64,000 bases of DNA from Acetoanaerobium noterae (GTDB lineage: Bacteria > Bacillota > Clostridia > Peptostreptococcales > Filifactoraceae). Shown piece by piece: positions 16,608 to 24,748 of this stretch. Numbering within the stretch: position 1 is the first letter of the stretch; every line of letters starts with the position of its first letter. The notes under the pieces are model-generated. The model had not been told where the DNA came from and made no database searches. It saw nothing but the letters and a program-made list of their open reading frames with translations. The DNA lies in assembly GCF_900168025.1 (NCBI RefSeq), contig NZ_FUYN01000004.1, positions 1-64,000 of the forward strand, read 5' to 3'. The translations under genes and the position numbers were made by a program.

Positions 16608-16679
16608 ATCAATCACATCCTTTGAATCAAAAGTATAGGTTTTGTTCAGTTGTTTGAACGTAATTTGTTAGGAGGACTT

Positions 16680-17591
16680 ATGCTAATAAAAGATTATTTT
16701 TTATTAAAAAATGATGAATACAAGATTTCAAAGAAATCTTTTTATTTTGACATTGAAACTACCGGATTGAATTCTAAGTATGATAGCATTATATTGATTT
16801 GTGCAGCTTTTTATTATTCCGATAATGAAATATTAATAAGACAATACTTTTCTGAAGACATTAAAGATGAAAAGAGTATTATTTTATATTTCCTTGAGGA
16901 TATTGCTTCTATGAAAAGATGCATCAACTTTAATGGAAATACCTTTGATTTGCCATTTTTAAAAAAAAGAATAAGTAACTTATCTATTAATGAACCCATA
17001 CTTGATAATATGGAATCTATTGATATATTATCCTACCTCAGACCTTTAAAAAAATTATGGAATTTTGAAAACTTAAAACTCAAAACTGTAGAAAAATTTT
17101 TTTCAATAGAAAGGCAAGATACAATTTCAGGCAAAGAATCAGTTGATATGTATAAATTATATCAAAAAACAAAGAATGATAGTTTAAAAGAAAAAATACT
17201 GATTCATAATTATGAAGATGTTAAGCATTTAATTTTGCTTGAAAATAAGATTAATAATGAGTCAAAGAAAAGAAGTCGAAAAATAAGTTCAAATTACGGA
17301 GATTTTTATCTTCATTTGTACGATTATAAAATAAATAAAAACAAAATAGAATTTATTTTCTCATCAGAGGAGCCTATTCCTAGTATGAACATTTTTAGTG
17401 ATAATGGAGATAGTGTAATATCCTATGGTAAAATGCTTAGAATGACATTACTGGTAATGACAGGACAAAACGAAAACAATCAAGAAGTGGTATATTTAAA
17501 TTTATTTGGAAAAAATATTCCTATTTTTATCGATAAAAGCTTATTTGAGGACGGTATTTTTTATGCACTAAATAGCTTTTTTAATGCTTAA
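16680..17591 (+). CDS. YprB/MrfB-like RNase-H-fold 3'-5' exonuclease
   Basis: 303 residues. FYFDIETTGL holds the first Asp-Glu pair, INFNGNTFDLPFLKKR the second Asp, and LIHNYEDVKHL the final Tyr/Asp, together a DEDD exonuclease set in the first 200 residues. The family includes B. subtilis YprB (MrfB), which works with a helicase (MrfA) in mitomycin-damage repair. That protein has a TPR tail; this one instead has about 100 residues of unassigned beta-rich sequence. Start chosen at the ATG after GGAGG. The neighbouring divergent helicase is of UvrD type, not MrfA type. Confidence 0.78.
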   Translation: MLIKDYFLLKNDEYKISKKSFYFDIETTGLNSKYDSIILICAAFYYSDNEILIRQYFSEDIKDEKSIILYFLEDIASMKRCINFNGNTFDLPFLKKRISNLSINEPILDNMESIDILSYLRPLKKLWNFENLKLKTVEKFFSIERQDTISGKESVDMYKLYQKTKNDSLKEKILIHNYEDVKHLILLENKINNESKKRSRKISSNYGDFYLHLYDYKINKNKIEFIFSSEEPIPSMNIFSDNGDSVISYGKMLRMTLLVMTGQNENNQEVVYLNLFGKNIPIFIDKSLFEDGIFYALNSFFNA

Positions 17592-17654
17592 ACCCTCTAT
17601 TATCGGGTAGATAAAATATGTGAGTTACTTATAATTTAATGGAGGTGTACTATA

Positions 17655-18089
17655 ATGAAATATAACAAAAGAATGATGAAATCCAGACCAGACTATGATT
17701 TATTCAGAAATGATACCGAGGAAAAATATGAAATAGATTGGAAAAAAATCTTTTTTGGTTGGGTAATTGTGGATGTAATTGCAAGTGCTACTTTGCTCAC
17801 ATTATTTTTTAAAAAAAGAAATGAAAAACCTATAGACAAATATAAAAAGGATCTTTCTAAGTCCTATAAAAAATCAAAAAAGAAATTTTCAAAAAAAGCT
17901 GATAAAATACTGAAAAATTTAGAAAATACCGCGGAAGATGTTTACGAAAAAGCTTATGACCATGTTGATAATACAACTGCTAAAACAAAATCCTTTAAAG
18001 ATAATACCCTCGAAAAAACTAAGCACACTTTATCAGAAATAGCTGATTCACTTGAGCAGATTTCAAATAAATTAAGAAAGCAAGATTAA
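17655..18089 (+). CDS. Small single-pass membrane protein with basic coiled-coil tail
   Basis: 144 residues. One membrane helix (about 30-52, IFFGWVIVDVIASATLLTLF) is followed by a strongly Lys-rich segment and long amphipathic helices, a layout like YtxH-type stress proteins, though I do not see a specific YtxH signature. It has a strong RBS (GGAGGTG). Function unknown. It lies 63 bases after the exonuclease gene on the same strand and may be co-transcribed. Confidence 0.7.
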   Translation: MKYNKRMMKSRPDYDLFRNDTEEKYEIDWKKIFFGWVIVDVIASATLLTLFFKKRNEKPIDKYKKDLSKSYKKSKKKFSKKADKILKNLENTAEDVYEKAYDHVDNTTAKTKSFKDNTLEKTKHTLSEIADSLEQISNKLRKQD

Positions 18090-18103
18090 GCTTGAGAAAG
18101 TTT

Positions 18104-18150
18104 AAAAAGCCGACTAAGTTTATTAATAATCACATAATAACTTAGTCGGC
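18104..18150 (-). terminator. Terminator at the end of the Wood-Ljungdahl operon
   Basis: GCCGACTAAGTT (18109-18120) pairs perfectly with AACTTAGTCGGC (18139-18150). On the minus strand it is followed by TTTTTAAA, so it should stop transcription coming from the His-rich protein gene; on the plus strand it may also end the small membrane protein gene. Confidence 0.8.
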
Positions 18151-18239
18151 ATTAATTAGCGTAAAAATAAATTATTATTCTAAAATGAGAATATATTACT
18201 AAATTATGTTAAATATCAGCATTAAGTTTTATAAAATAT

Positions 18240-18587
18240 CTATAAAGATTTTTTTGCTTCTAATAGCATTTCGTTTGCCTTATCCATAAATTCTATTGCT
18301 TTTTGAATATAGGTTGCTGTTTCATGCTTTTGCATTTCATTTGCTTTATCTACCCATTCCTTGAATCCATCTTGATGGCTATTATTATGATCTACCCAGT
18401 GAGCAAGAAGAATTCTGAGAGTTTTCTCTTCTTTACTTATTCCTTCTAAATCATGCTCATGGTTGTGAGGATGATCATGATGGTGCTCATGAGTATGAAT
18501 ATGTCCATCTCCATGGTCATGCTCATGGATATGATTTGATGAATCATGGTGATTATGTGGTTTTTGACTTGAATATTTTGCTTTCAT
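18240..18587 (-). CDS. Histidine-rich metal-binding protein, probable nickel store/chaperone
   Basis: 115 residues. Residues 11-45 contain 17 histidines mixed with Asp and Glu (patterns HEHDHGDGHIHTHEHHHDH), a divalent-metal sponge. The remaining 60 residues form a helical domain (LLAHWVDHNNSHQDGFKEW onward) seen in related anaerobe proteins annotated as DUF8180 or loosely as zinc transporter; there is no membrane segment, so it is not a transporter. As the last gene of an operon encoding two nickel enzymes, CooC ATPases and CooT, nickel storage or delivery, as done by His-rich CooJ in Rhodospirillum, is the likely job. That role is inferred from context. Confidence 0.8.
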   Translation of the reverse strand: MKAKYSSQKPHNHHDSSNHIHEHDHGDGHIHTHEHHHDHPHNHEHDLEGISKEEKTLRILLAHWVDHNNSHQDGFKEWVDKANEMQKHETATYIQKAIEFMDKANEMLLEAKKSL

Positions 18588-18613
18588 GGCTGTGACCTCC
18601 TAAAGGATTCGAT

Positions 18614-19030
18614 TTATTTTATTGAAAACTCTTTTTTTATAATATCGATGGCGTCTTTAATCATTAAAAGTAGTGGTTTTGCCTCAAGTCCAATTACAGA
18701 GTAATTTTCAGGAAGTATTGGCAATATAATCTTATAAGCATCACTTTGAGTAATTGATTCTGATATTGATAAAGTTACTTCTCCCATCATGCTATCAGGA
18801 ATAAGTAAAGAAAATGGACAAATAATAATATTAGCGTTTTTACTAGAAACTCTAATAGCATTTTCTCCAGTAGCACCCTTATTTGCCTTTTGCTTCATCA
18901 TTGCAGAGGTTGCGATTGCATTTGTGCCTAGTGCATATATATCTATACTCGATGGCAGTTCATCTCTAAGAGCGTGAACTACTTGAGAGCCAATGCCTCC
19001 ACCCATCCCGTCAATAACAGCTATTATCAT
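18614..19030 (-). CDS. DUF3842 family protein
   Basis: 138 residues, starting MIIAVIDGMGGGIGSQVV, a Rossmann-like glycine-rich start, with ALGTNAIATSAMMKQKANKG and a hydrophobic IIICPFSLLIPDSMMGEVT core. This matches my memory of DUF3842, found in anaerobes. Biochemical role is not known. It sits 8 bases downstream of cooT and 26 bases upstream of the His-rich gene, so it belongs to the nickel/corrinoid maintenance end of the operon. Confidence 0.8.
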   Translation of the reverse strand: MIIAVIDGMGGGIGSQVVHALRDELPSSIDIYALGTNAIATSAMMKQKANKGATGENAIRVSSKNANIIICPFSLLIPDSMMGEVTLSISESITQSDAYKIILPILPENYSVIGLEAKPLLLMIKDAIDIIKKEFSIK

Positions 19031-19038
19031 AATGTCAC

Positions 19039-19227
19039 CTAATTGCTTTCTATGATTATTTTATGAGCAATAAGCTTCATCTCTTTTATAGTGCCTTCAA
19101 CAATTTTTTGCTCTCCAAGTAAATCCTCTAGATATACCTTACCGTTTTCGGGTTTAACAAAAACTACATTATCCATTATTTTTTTTTCACCTTCTGCAGT
19201 TAATAAATATGCTTGTGATTCACACAT
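19039..19227 (-). CDS. cooT: CooT-family nickel-binding protein
   Basis: 62 residues beginning MCESQAYLL. The Cys at position 2, the YLEDLLGEQKIVEGTIKEMK middle and the small beta-barrel length match CooT, which as a dimer binds one nickel ion through Cys2 and assists CO dehydrogenase maturation. It has a strong RBS (AAGGAGG) and a possible own promoter in the 108-base gap after the corrinoid activator gene. Confidence 0.88.
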   Translation of the reverse strand: MCESQAYLLTAEGEKKIMDNVVFVKPENGKVYLEDLLGEQKIVEGTIKEMKLIAHKIIIESN

Positions 19228-19285
19228 AACTTTATCCTCCTTAGTTTTACATCAGTGTCATACAATGCTTTATATTTCAAACCTA

Positions 19286-19313
19286 ATTATAACATATATG
19301 AACCGTTGAATAA
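19286..19313 (-). promoter_or_regulatory. Possible internal promoter upstream of cooT
   Basis: On the minus strand TTATTC (19308-19313) and TATAAT (19286-19291) are separated by 16 bases, 59 bases before the cooT start. The -35 is poor; the only supporting fact is the unusually long gap here. Confidence 0.3.
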
Positions 19314-19335
19314 GCACATTTCAATGATTTTCTTT

Positions 19336-21267
19336 TTAGCCAAGAAGACTTGAAAGACTTGGAAAATCATCTGTATTTGTATGAGGCAAGAAGCAAGCTG
19401 ATACAAACTCATCCATATATGAAGGATACACCGAAAGTTCTATATAGGTCATTTGTGATGCAATGCACTCCATTTTTTTTCTAGCATCTTCACTCATCAA
19501 AGTTAAATAAGACCCGATTAAAGAGCTGTTTCCAATATATGAAAATTTATCTCTAGGTATATCTGGGAGCAATCCTATTATAATAGAATTTTCAATATCC
19601 AAGCTGTTTCCAATTCCCCCGGCAATCATAACTCTATCTAGTTCACTAAAGCTCATGCCTAAGCTTGAAATAAGTGTCGCAGCACCACTATATACAGCCC
19701 CTTTAGCTCTTATAAAGTTATCTAAATCCACTTCTGTTATACATACATCCTCATTGATATCTGGCCACTCTTCTTTTGAAGCAACAATGTAGCTTCCAAT
19801 TCCATGCTCGTCTACTTTTATTCTAGGATTTCCGTTATCTTTTATCAACTTTCCTCTTCTATCAATAATTTTATTTTTAAACATCTCTGCAATTAAATCA
19901 ATTATACCTGATCCACAGATTCCCTTAGGTGATTTTTCTCCAATTATTTTTATGATAGGAGCTGAAAATAAATCATTAATTTTAACTTCTTCAATTGCAC
20001 CTGGAGCTGCTCTCATTCCAGAAGATATTTCGCCGCCTTCAAAAGCTGGTCCAGCTGAGCATGCACATGTCATAAGAAAATCTTGATTTCCAAAAACAAT
20101 TTCTCCGTTGGTTCCTAAATCTATAAAAAGTGTATTTTGTGAATCTGTCCAAATGTAAGATGCTAGTACTCCAGCTGTAATATCTCCTCCAACATAAGAT
20201 GCAACGTTCGGTGCTATATATATAAATGTCTCGGGATTTACCTCAAGACCTAGTTGTCCTGCCTGAATAAATGGTGCTCTTAAGAAAGCTGGAATATATG
20301 GCTCCATTCTTAAGAAGTCTGGATATACTCCTAAAAATAAATGTGTCATAGTTGTGTTTCCCGAGGCAACAAAAGCTATTACCTCCTCCATATCAACATC
20401 TGCTTCTTTATACATTTTTTGAAGAAGTGGATTTATAGTGTCCTTGATTATCGCTTCATTTAATTTATCTAATCCTTCTTTTTTAGTTGAATATATTATT
20501 CTGTTTATTACATCAGCTCCGTATTTCATCTGAGCATTTCCTGCTGATGCACGTCCTATTAACTTTCCAGAATATAAATCTACCAACGAAGCTGCTACTG
20601 AAGTAGTTCCTATATCTAAGGCTATTCCAAAAAGCCTATCTAAAGTGTTGCCTAATTCAATATTTACAACTGTTGTTCTTTTTCCCCGTGGTATATGAGT
20701 AACAGTAACTTTAAAATCACCATTTCTTAAAATAAATGGCATTTTTCTGAGCATTGGTAGACGCATAAAAACTTGAGAATATCCAAGCTTAGTTCTCATT
20801 TCTCTTTTTAGTCTATCAAAATCAGATATATTATCATCTAGATTTGGCAATCCAATTTCTATATAATCTTTTTTTACATATGTTCCAAACTCCATATCGT
20901 TGTCTATGAGTTGTTTTCTTGAATTCTCAAATATCAATTGGTCTCGCTCTGTTGAAATAGATTGAATTTGCATATTATTTAAAGCTGAAGACTCAATATT
21001 TATTAGCTCTACAGTTATGTCTGAAGATTTAATTCTAGTATCACATGACAAAACATAACCATTATCTATTTCTTCTTGAGTTATATGTAAGTTTTTTTGT
21101 GTATCGACTTCACCTGAAGATATTCTTACTTTACATTTTCCGCAAGTCTTACTTCCATTGCACGGAGCATCTATGAAAATATCATGTTTTCTTGCTACTT
21201 CAATTAATAAGTCTCCTTCGGTCGCTATTACCGTTTTATTTAAAGGCAAAAAAGTGACTTTTGGCAA
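19336..21267 (-). CDS. acsV: Reductive activator of the corrinoid iron-sulfur protein (RACo/AcsV-like, 2Fe-2S + ASKHA)
   Basis: 643 residues. An N-terminal [2Fe-2S] ferredoxin domain has Cys36, Cys42, Cys45 and Cys75. A linker is followed by the ASKHA ATPase core: FGIALDIGTTSVAAS (phosphate 1), LFIDLGTNGEIV (phosphate 2) and MIAGGIGNSL (adenosine). Proteins of this type use ATP to drive an electron onto inactive Co(II) corrinoid, rescuing the AcsCD protein. The TTG at 21267 is preferred since AAGGAGGG lies just upstream; an earlier in-frame TTG falls inside a palindrome and has no RBS. It follows gcvH and precedes cooT. Confidence 0.9.
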   Translation of the reverse strand: MPKVTFLPLNKTVIATEGDLLIEVARKHDIFIDAPCNGSKTCGKCKVRISSGEVDTQKNLHITQEEIDNGYVLSCDTRIKSSDITVELINIESSALNNMQIQSISTERDQLIFENSRKQLIDNDMEFGTYVKKDYIEIGLPNLDDNISDFDRLKREMRTKLGYSQVFMRLPMLRKMPFILRNGDFKVTVTHIPRGKRTTVVNIELGNTLDRLFGIALDIGTTSVAASLVDLYSGKLIGRASAGNAQMKYGADVINRIIYSTKKEGLDKLNEAIIKDTINPLLQKMYKEADVDMEEVIAFVASGNTTMTHLFLGVYPDFLRMEPYIPAFLRAPFIQAGQLGLEVNPETFIYIAPNVASYVGGDITAGVLASYIWTDSQNTLFIDLGTNGEIVFGNQDFLMTCACSAGPAFEGGEISSGMRAAPGAIEEVKINDLFSAPIIKIIGEKSPKGICGSGIIDLIAEMFKNKIIDRRGKLIKDNGNPRIKVDEHGIGSYIVASKEEWPDINEDVCITEVDLDNFIRAKGAVYSGAATLISSLGMSFSELDRVMIAGGIGNSLDIENSIIIGLLPDIPRDKFSYIGNSSLIGSYLTLMSEDARKKMECIASQMTYIELSVYPSYMDEFVSACFLPHTNTDDFPSLSSLLG

Positions 21268-21288
21268 TTTACGTCCCTCCTTAAAGGA

Positions 21289-21314
21289 AATCCCCAAGGA
21301 TATCCTTGGGGATT
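21289..21314. other. Perfect 26-bp palindrome between gcvH and acsV
   Basis: The site is a perfect palindrome with core CCCCAAGGATATCCTTGGGG, flanked by AAT/ATT. As RNA it would form a hairpin ending 15 bases before the acsV RBS region. A T tract follows only on the plus strand (ATTATTTTT), where no gene needs it; on the transcribed minus strand the following bases are mixed. Confidence 0.85.
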
Positions 21315-21336
21315 ATTTTTCATTTAGAAAGCTAAA

Positions 21337-21708
21337 TTATAATGCAGCTTTATAAGCAGCAACATCCATTAAGCCTTCAACTTGACTATCATCGCTTATC
21401 TTAACTTTAATAATCCAGTTTGCATATGGATCTTCGTTTATAGCTTCTGGCTCATCTTCTAATGCTTCATTGATTTCAAGTACTTCTCCATCGATAGGTG
21501 CTATTAAATCTGATGCAATTTTTGAAGACTCAGCTACACCAAAATCTTCATCCTTAGAAATTTCATCTCCGATTTCAGGCATTTCTACATATAGTAGCTC
21601 GCCTAATTGAGATTGAGCATGATCAGTAATGCCTATAGTTGCAACATTACCGTCTACTGCTACCCAAAGATGTTTATCTGAGTATTTTAAGTTATCTGGA
21701 AAATTCAT
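21337..21708 (-). CDS. gcvH: Glycine cleavage system H protein (lipoyl carrier)
   Basis: 123 residues, normal length. Lys63 in AESSKIASDL is the lipoylation site; GELLYVEMPEIGDEI and the C-terminal NEDPYANWIIKVK are family signatures. GcvH shuttles the aminomethyl group and electrons between the glycine decarboxylase subunits. Here it sits 13 bases after acsB with no gcvP or gcvT in the window, but with lpdA in the same operon, so its partner reaction is uncertain. Confidence 0.93.
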   Translation of the reverse strand: MNFPDNLKYSDKHLWVAVDGNVATIGITDHAQSQLGELLYVEMPEIGDEISKDEDFGVAESSKIASDLIAPIDGEVLEINEALEDEPEAINEDPYANWIIKVKISDDSQVEGLMDVAAYKAAL

Positions 21709-21720
21709 GCTTATTCCTCC

Positions 21721-23847
21721 TTACATTAATGGATCTAAGCCAAGTGCTGGATGTCCTTTTTGAGAAAGGAAATCTATTAACGCCTCGCCATCAGCAGCAA
21801 TAGTCTCATCTGCGATCATATCTGTGAAATTATCAATATCATAAAGCTCTTTTGCAGTTGCATTAAGCTTATCTTGAACATACTCTTTTAATTCTTTTGG
21901 CATCCATACTATTCTTTGGATTCCGCCTTCAGCTCTCATGAACTTCTTAGAAGAAATAAAATGTCTTCCGTGACCCATGAAGCCTGGTGTTTGAACTCCC
22001 CCGCCTGTCATAGATGCAAGCTCTCCAAATGTCATACCTATTGGAGTTACTCCACCATACTCTCTATTTACTATTACAACACCATTAGATGCAGGCTCTA
22101 TACCACAGATACACTCAAAGCATCCGCATGAAGTCATAGGATCTTCCATGATTGAATATAAAGTTACGCTATTTACAGCTCCTTGAGAAATTTCTGAAAC
22201 TGTTTCATTTACTTTTTCCCAAATTCCTTTATTCTCATCAATTACGCCTTCTTTAAGTATTGGTTGACAAGGTCCTGTTGCATCAAGCTCTTTAGTAGCC
22301 TTAGCATCTAACCAGCTTACTGCTCCACAAAGTCCAAGTCTTTCAGGAGTAACTACACAAACGTGAGCAGGTGCAAATGACTGACAAAGGTTACAGCTAT
22401 AGAAAGTATCTACTGATTCATCAGTAAGAGAAGCAAGTCTTTCGTCTCTTGACTCATATTTAGGAGTTGCAATCTCACCCTTTAATGCTTTGATTTTTTC
22501 TTCATCAGTTATTATAGTGATTTCACACTTGTCAACAACTGTATCAAACTCATCCATCATCTTAGCGTATAATACTTCTCCGATATGGTTTAGTCTGAAG
22601 CCTTTTTCATATGCTTCTTTACCTATTCTTATCCATGTAATATCTCTTTGTCCTACGTGCATTACGCCTTCGATATAGTTCATGAAGTAGTGAATTCTTC
22701 TTTCAAGAACTGGTTCAAAGTCTGTTTGCATTGCTTTTCCAGCTATTTTAACAATAACTGCAAGTGGCATTCTTCCAGGAACATCAGTAACTGTATCAAT
22801 ATCTGGACCAATGATTTCTATCTTATGATCTTCAACCTCAGAAGCATCTTTCATAAGAACAATCTCAAATGACTCAGATTTTCCTCCACCAAATTCAACG
22901 AACATGTCACCTTTTCTGATTCTTTCACCTTCGAAAGCTGCTGCGAATGCAACTGGTATTGGAATTTCAGTTATTTTAATCTTAATGTTTCTAGCCTCTA
23001 ATGAAGTAGCAACAAATTTATCGTAATCTTTTTGAGTTATTAATCTAGTAGGTACTTCCATTACATCTTGGTCAGTAATTACAGGGAAACCAAGAGCAAT
23101 CGCTCCAGCTCCAGCAGAAACTACTAACTCAGAAAGAGGTCCAAAAGCATTTACAAACGCTGGCACTCTCTCAAGTGTGTACTTAAGAAGTCCGTCAAGA
23201 TTTCCTGGCTCTAAGCCTCCAAATATAAGTGCTGCTCTAACAGCTACAGAAACAACGTGAATAACTGAAGTTACATCATAGCCTAGTGGAATAACTCTAA
23301 GGTCAAGGCCCATTTTTACATTAGCTTCAGTAGCTTGATCAATTACTTTTCCAACTAGGAAAGTAAGTAAGCCTTTTGATTGGTAATCTTTAATAACCTT
23401 AGCAGCAGTTTCAGCATCTGGGCACTCTCCAAGTACAACTGCAACACCTGGAATATCACCAGTTACAAGAGGTACTCCTAGAGAACGGATTATTGGGTCA
23501 CTTATATGTCCTGCAAGAGGCGCAACGTAAGGAGCTTCTTCTACAGAATATTTTGCTGCTTCTATAATTTCAGCAGCTAAAGCTGTTCCAAGTCCAGCAT
23601 TTAAACCATTTTCTAATCTTTGCTCTTTTACTAAAAGACTTTCAACTATAGCTATTGCTTCTTGAAGTTCTCCTAGATTAGATATCTTTTTACCTGTTGC
23701 AGCGTAGATAACTGGTAGCGAATAAGCTGTGTCAGGAAATGCAACTTTATGTTCTTTGCCTTTATCAGCAACTGCTTTCTCAACTACGGATTTTGCAGCT
23801 GAAAGAGCATCTGAAGTTCCTTGAAAAATAATATCAAATAAAGTCAT
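21721..23847 (-). CDS. acsB: Acetyl-CoA synthase (CODH/ACS beta subunit)
   Basis: 708 residues. The A-cluster ligands are clear: Cys485, Cys488, Cys497 and Cys507 (CNLC, HVCV, GLCG) for the 4Fe-4S part, and Cys574-Gly-Cys576 for the distal nickel. The enzyme condenses a corrinoid-bound methyl group, CO and CoA to acetyl-CoA. Length is close to other clostridial AcsB. It lies downstream of acsE in the operon and upstream of gcvH. Confidence 0.97.
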   Translation of the reverse strand: MTLFDIIFQGTSDALSAAKSVVEKAVADKGKEHKVAFPDTAYSLPVIYAATGKKISNLGELQEAIAIVESLLVKEQRLENGLNAGLGTALAAEIIEAAKYSVEEAPYVAPLAGHISDPIIRSLGVPLVTGDIPGVAVVLGECPDAETAAKVIKDYQSKGLLTFLVGKVIDQATEANVKMGLDLRVIPLGYDVTSVIHVVSVAVRAALIFGGLEPGNLDGLLKYTLERVPAFVNAFGPLSELVVSAGAGAIALGFPVITDQDVMEVPTRLITQKDYDKFVATSLEARNIKIKITEIPIPVAFAAAFEGERIRKGDMFVEFGGGKSESFEIVLMKDASEVEDHKIEIIGPDIDTVTDVPGRMPLAVIVKIAGKAMQTDFEPVLERRIHYFMNYIEGVMHVGQRDITWIRIGKEAYEKGFRLNHIGEVLYAKMMDEFDTVVDKCEITIITDEEKIKALKGEIATPKYESRDERLASLTDESVDTFYSCNLCQSFAPAHVCVVTPERLGLCGAVSWLDAKATKELDATGPCQPILKEGVIDENKGIWEKVNETVSEISQGAVNSVTLYSIMEDPMTSCGCFECICGIEPASNGVVIVNREYGGVTPIGMTFGELASMTGGGVQTPGFMGHGRHFISSKKFMRAEGGIQRIVWMPKELKEYVQDKLNATAKELYDIDNFTDMIADETIAADGEALIDFLSQKGHPALGLDPLM

Positions 23848-23907
23848 TATATTACCCCCTACTTTAATTAGAAATAAAACCCCATAAATATGCTCAATGA
23901 TTTTAAA

Positions 23908-24693
23908 TTATAACTCTAAATATGAATCTGCATAAAGAGTATTGTTTTTGATAATATCAGCTGATTTAATAGTTTCCATTAATTTAACATCACATGGATT
24001 GATAATAGCTGAAGATAATCCGTTTTGCATTGCCATAGCGCACCATACTGCGTCAAGGATAGGTCTTATGTGCTTTGGAGCTCCATTAGAAATATTTGAT
24101 AATCCTCCAGTAGTTTTAAGTCCCATATCGCTCATCATTTTGATAGCCTCAAGAACCTCTTGTTGTTTTTCTTGCATTCCTTTGATAACAAGCATTAGTG
24201 GATCGAAAAGTACATCTGTAGGCTCCATACCTGCTCCTAGTGCTCTTTCAAGCATTTCTGTACAATAAGCCATACGCTCATCGTTATCTCTTGGAATACC
24301 TTCTTTAGCACAAAGACCGATAACCATACATCCATACTCACCAGCAAGATCAATCATTTCGATTCTTGGTCCTGCATCAGCAGAGTTGATTATTGCTTTT
24401 CCATTTTCGCTGTTATATACTTTTAAGCCAGCTTCGATAGCTTTACGGTTTACTGTATCTAATGCTAGTGGAATATTATTGAATTTTTGCTGAATTGATT
24501 GAACCATCCAAGTCATTACTTCCTCGCCGTTTCTTTCAGCAGGTCCGATATTAACATCTACGTAATGTGCCCCAGCATCTATTTGCTCTTTAGCTCTGTG
24601 GAATATTGGCTCAAGATCTTTTTCTTCAATAGCTTTTCTTATTACAGGTGATATACAGTGAATTCTTTCTCCAATAATCATAAATTTATCCAT
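23908..24693 (-). CDS. acsE: Methyl-THF:corrinoid/iron-sulfur protein methyltransferase
   Basis: 261 residues, the full TIM-barrel pterin-binding family length. MIIGERIHCISPVIRKAIEE, YVDVNIGPAER, LALDTVNRKAIEAGL and KTTGGLSNISNGAP are signatures of AcsE/MeTr. It moves the methyl group of 5-methyl-THF onto the cobalt of AcsCD, linking the folate branch to the carbonyl branch. Confidence 0.96.
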   Translation of the reverse strand: MDKFMIIGERIHCISPVIRKAIEEKDLEPIFHRAKEQIDAGAHYVDVNIGPAERNGEEVMTWMVQSIQQKFNNIPLALDTVNRKAIEAGLKVYNSENGKAIINSADAGPRIEMIDLAGEYGCMVIGLCAKEGIPRDNDERMAYCTEMLERALGAGMEPTDVLFDPLMLVIKGMQEKQQEVLEAIKMMSDMGLKTTGGLSNISNGAPKHIRPILDAVWCAMAMQNGLSSAIINPCDVKLMETIKSADIIKNNTLYADSYLEL

Positions 24694-24748
24694 TTACAAT
24701 AACCCCCATCATATTATTTTAAAGAGGGAGATAACTCCCTCACTATAT

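Noticed and set aside
18240-18587. Zinc transporter, a common label for such His-rich proteins
   Set aside because: No membrane segment is present in its 115 residues; it can only be a soluble metal binder.
21289-21314. Intrinsic terminator ending the Wood-Ljungdahl operon at gcvH
   Set aside because: The only good T tract is on the plus strand, where no gene precedes it; downstream genes acsV and cooT are functionally part of the same set.
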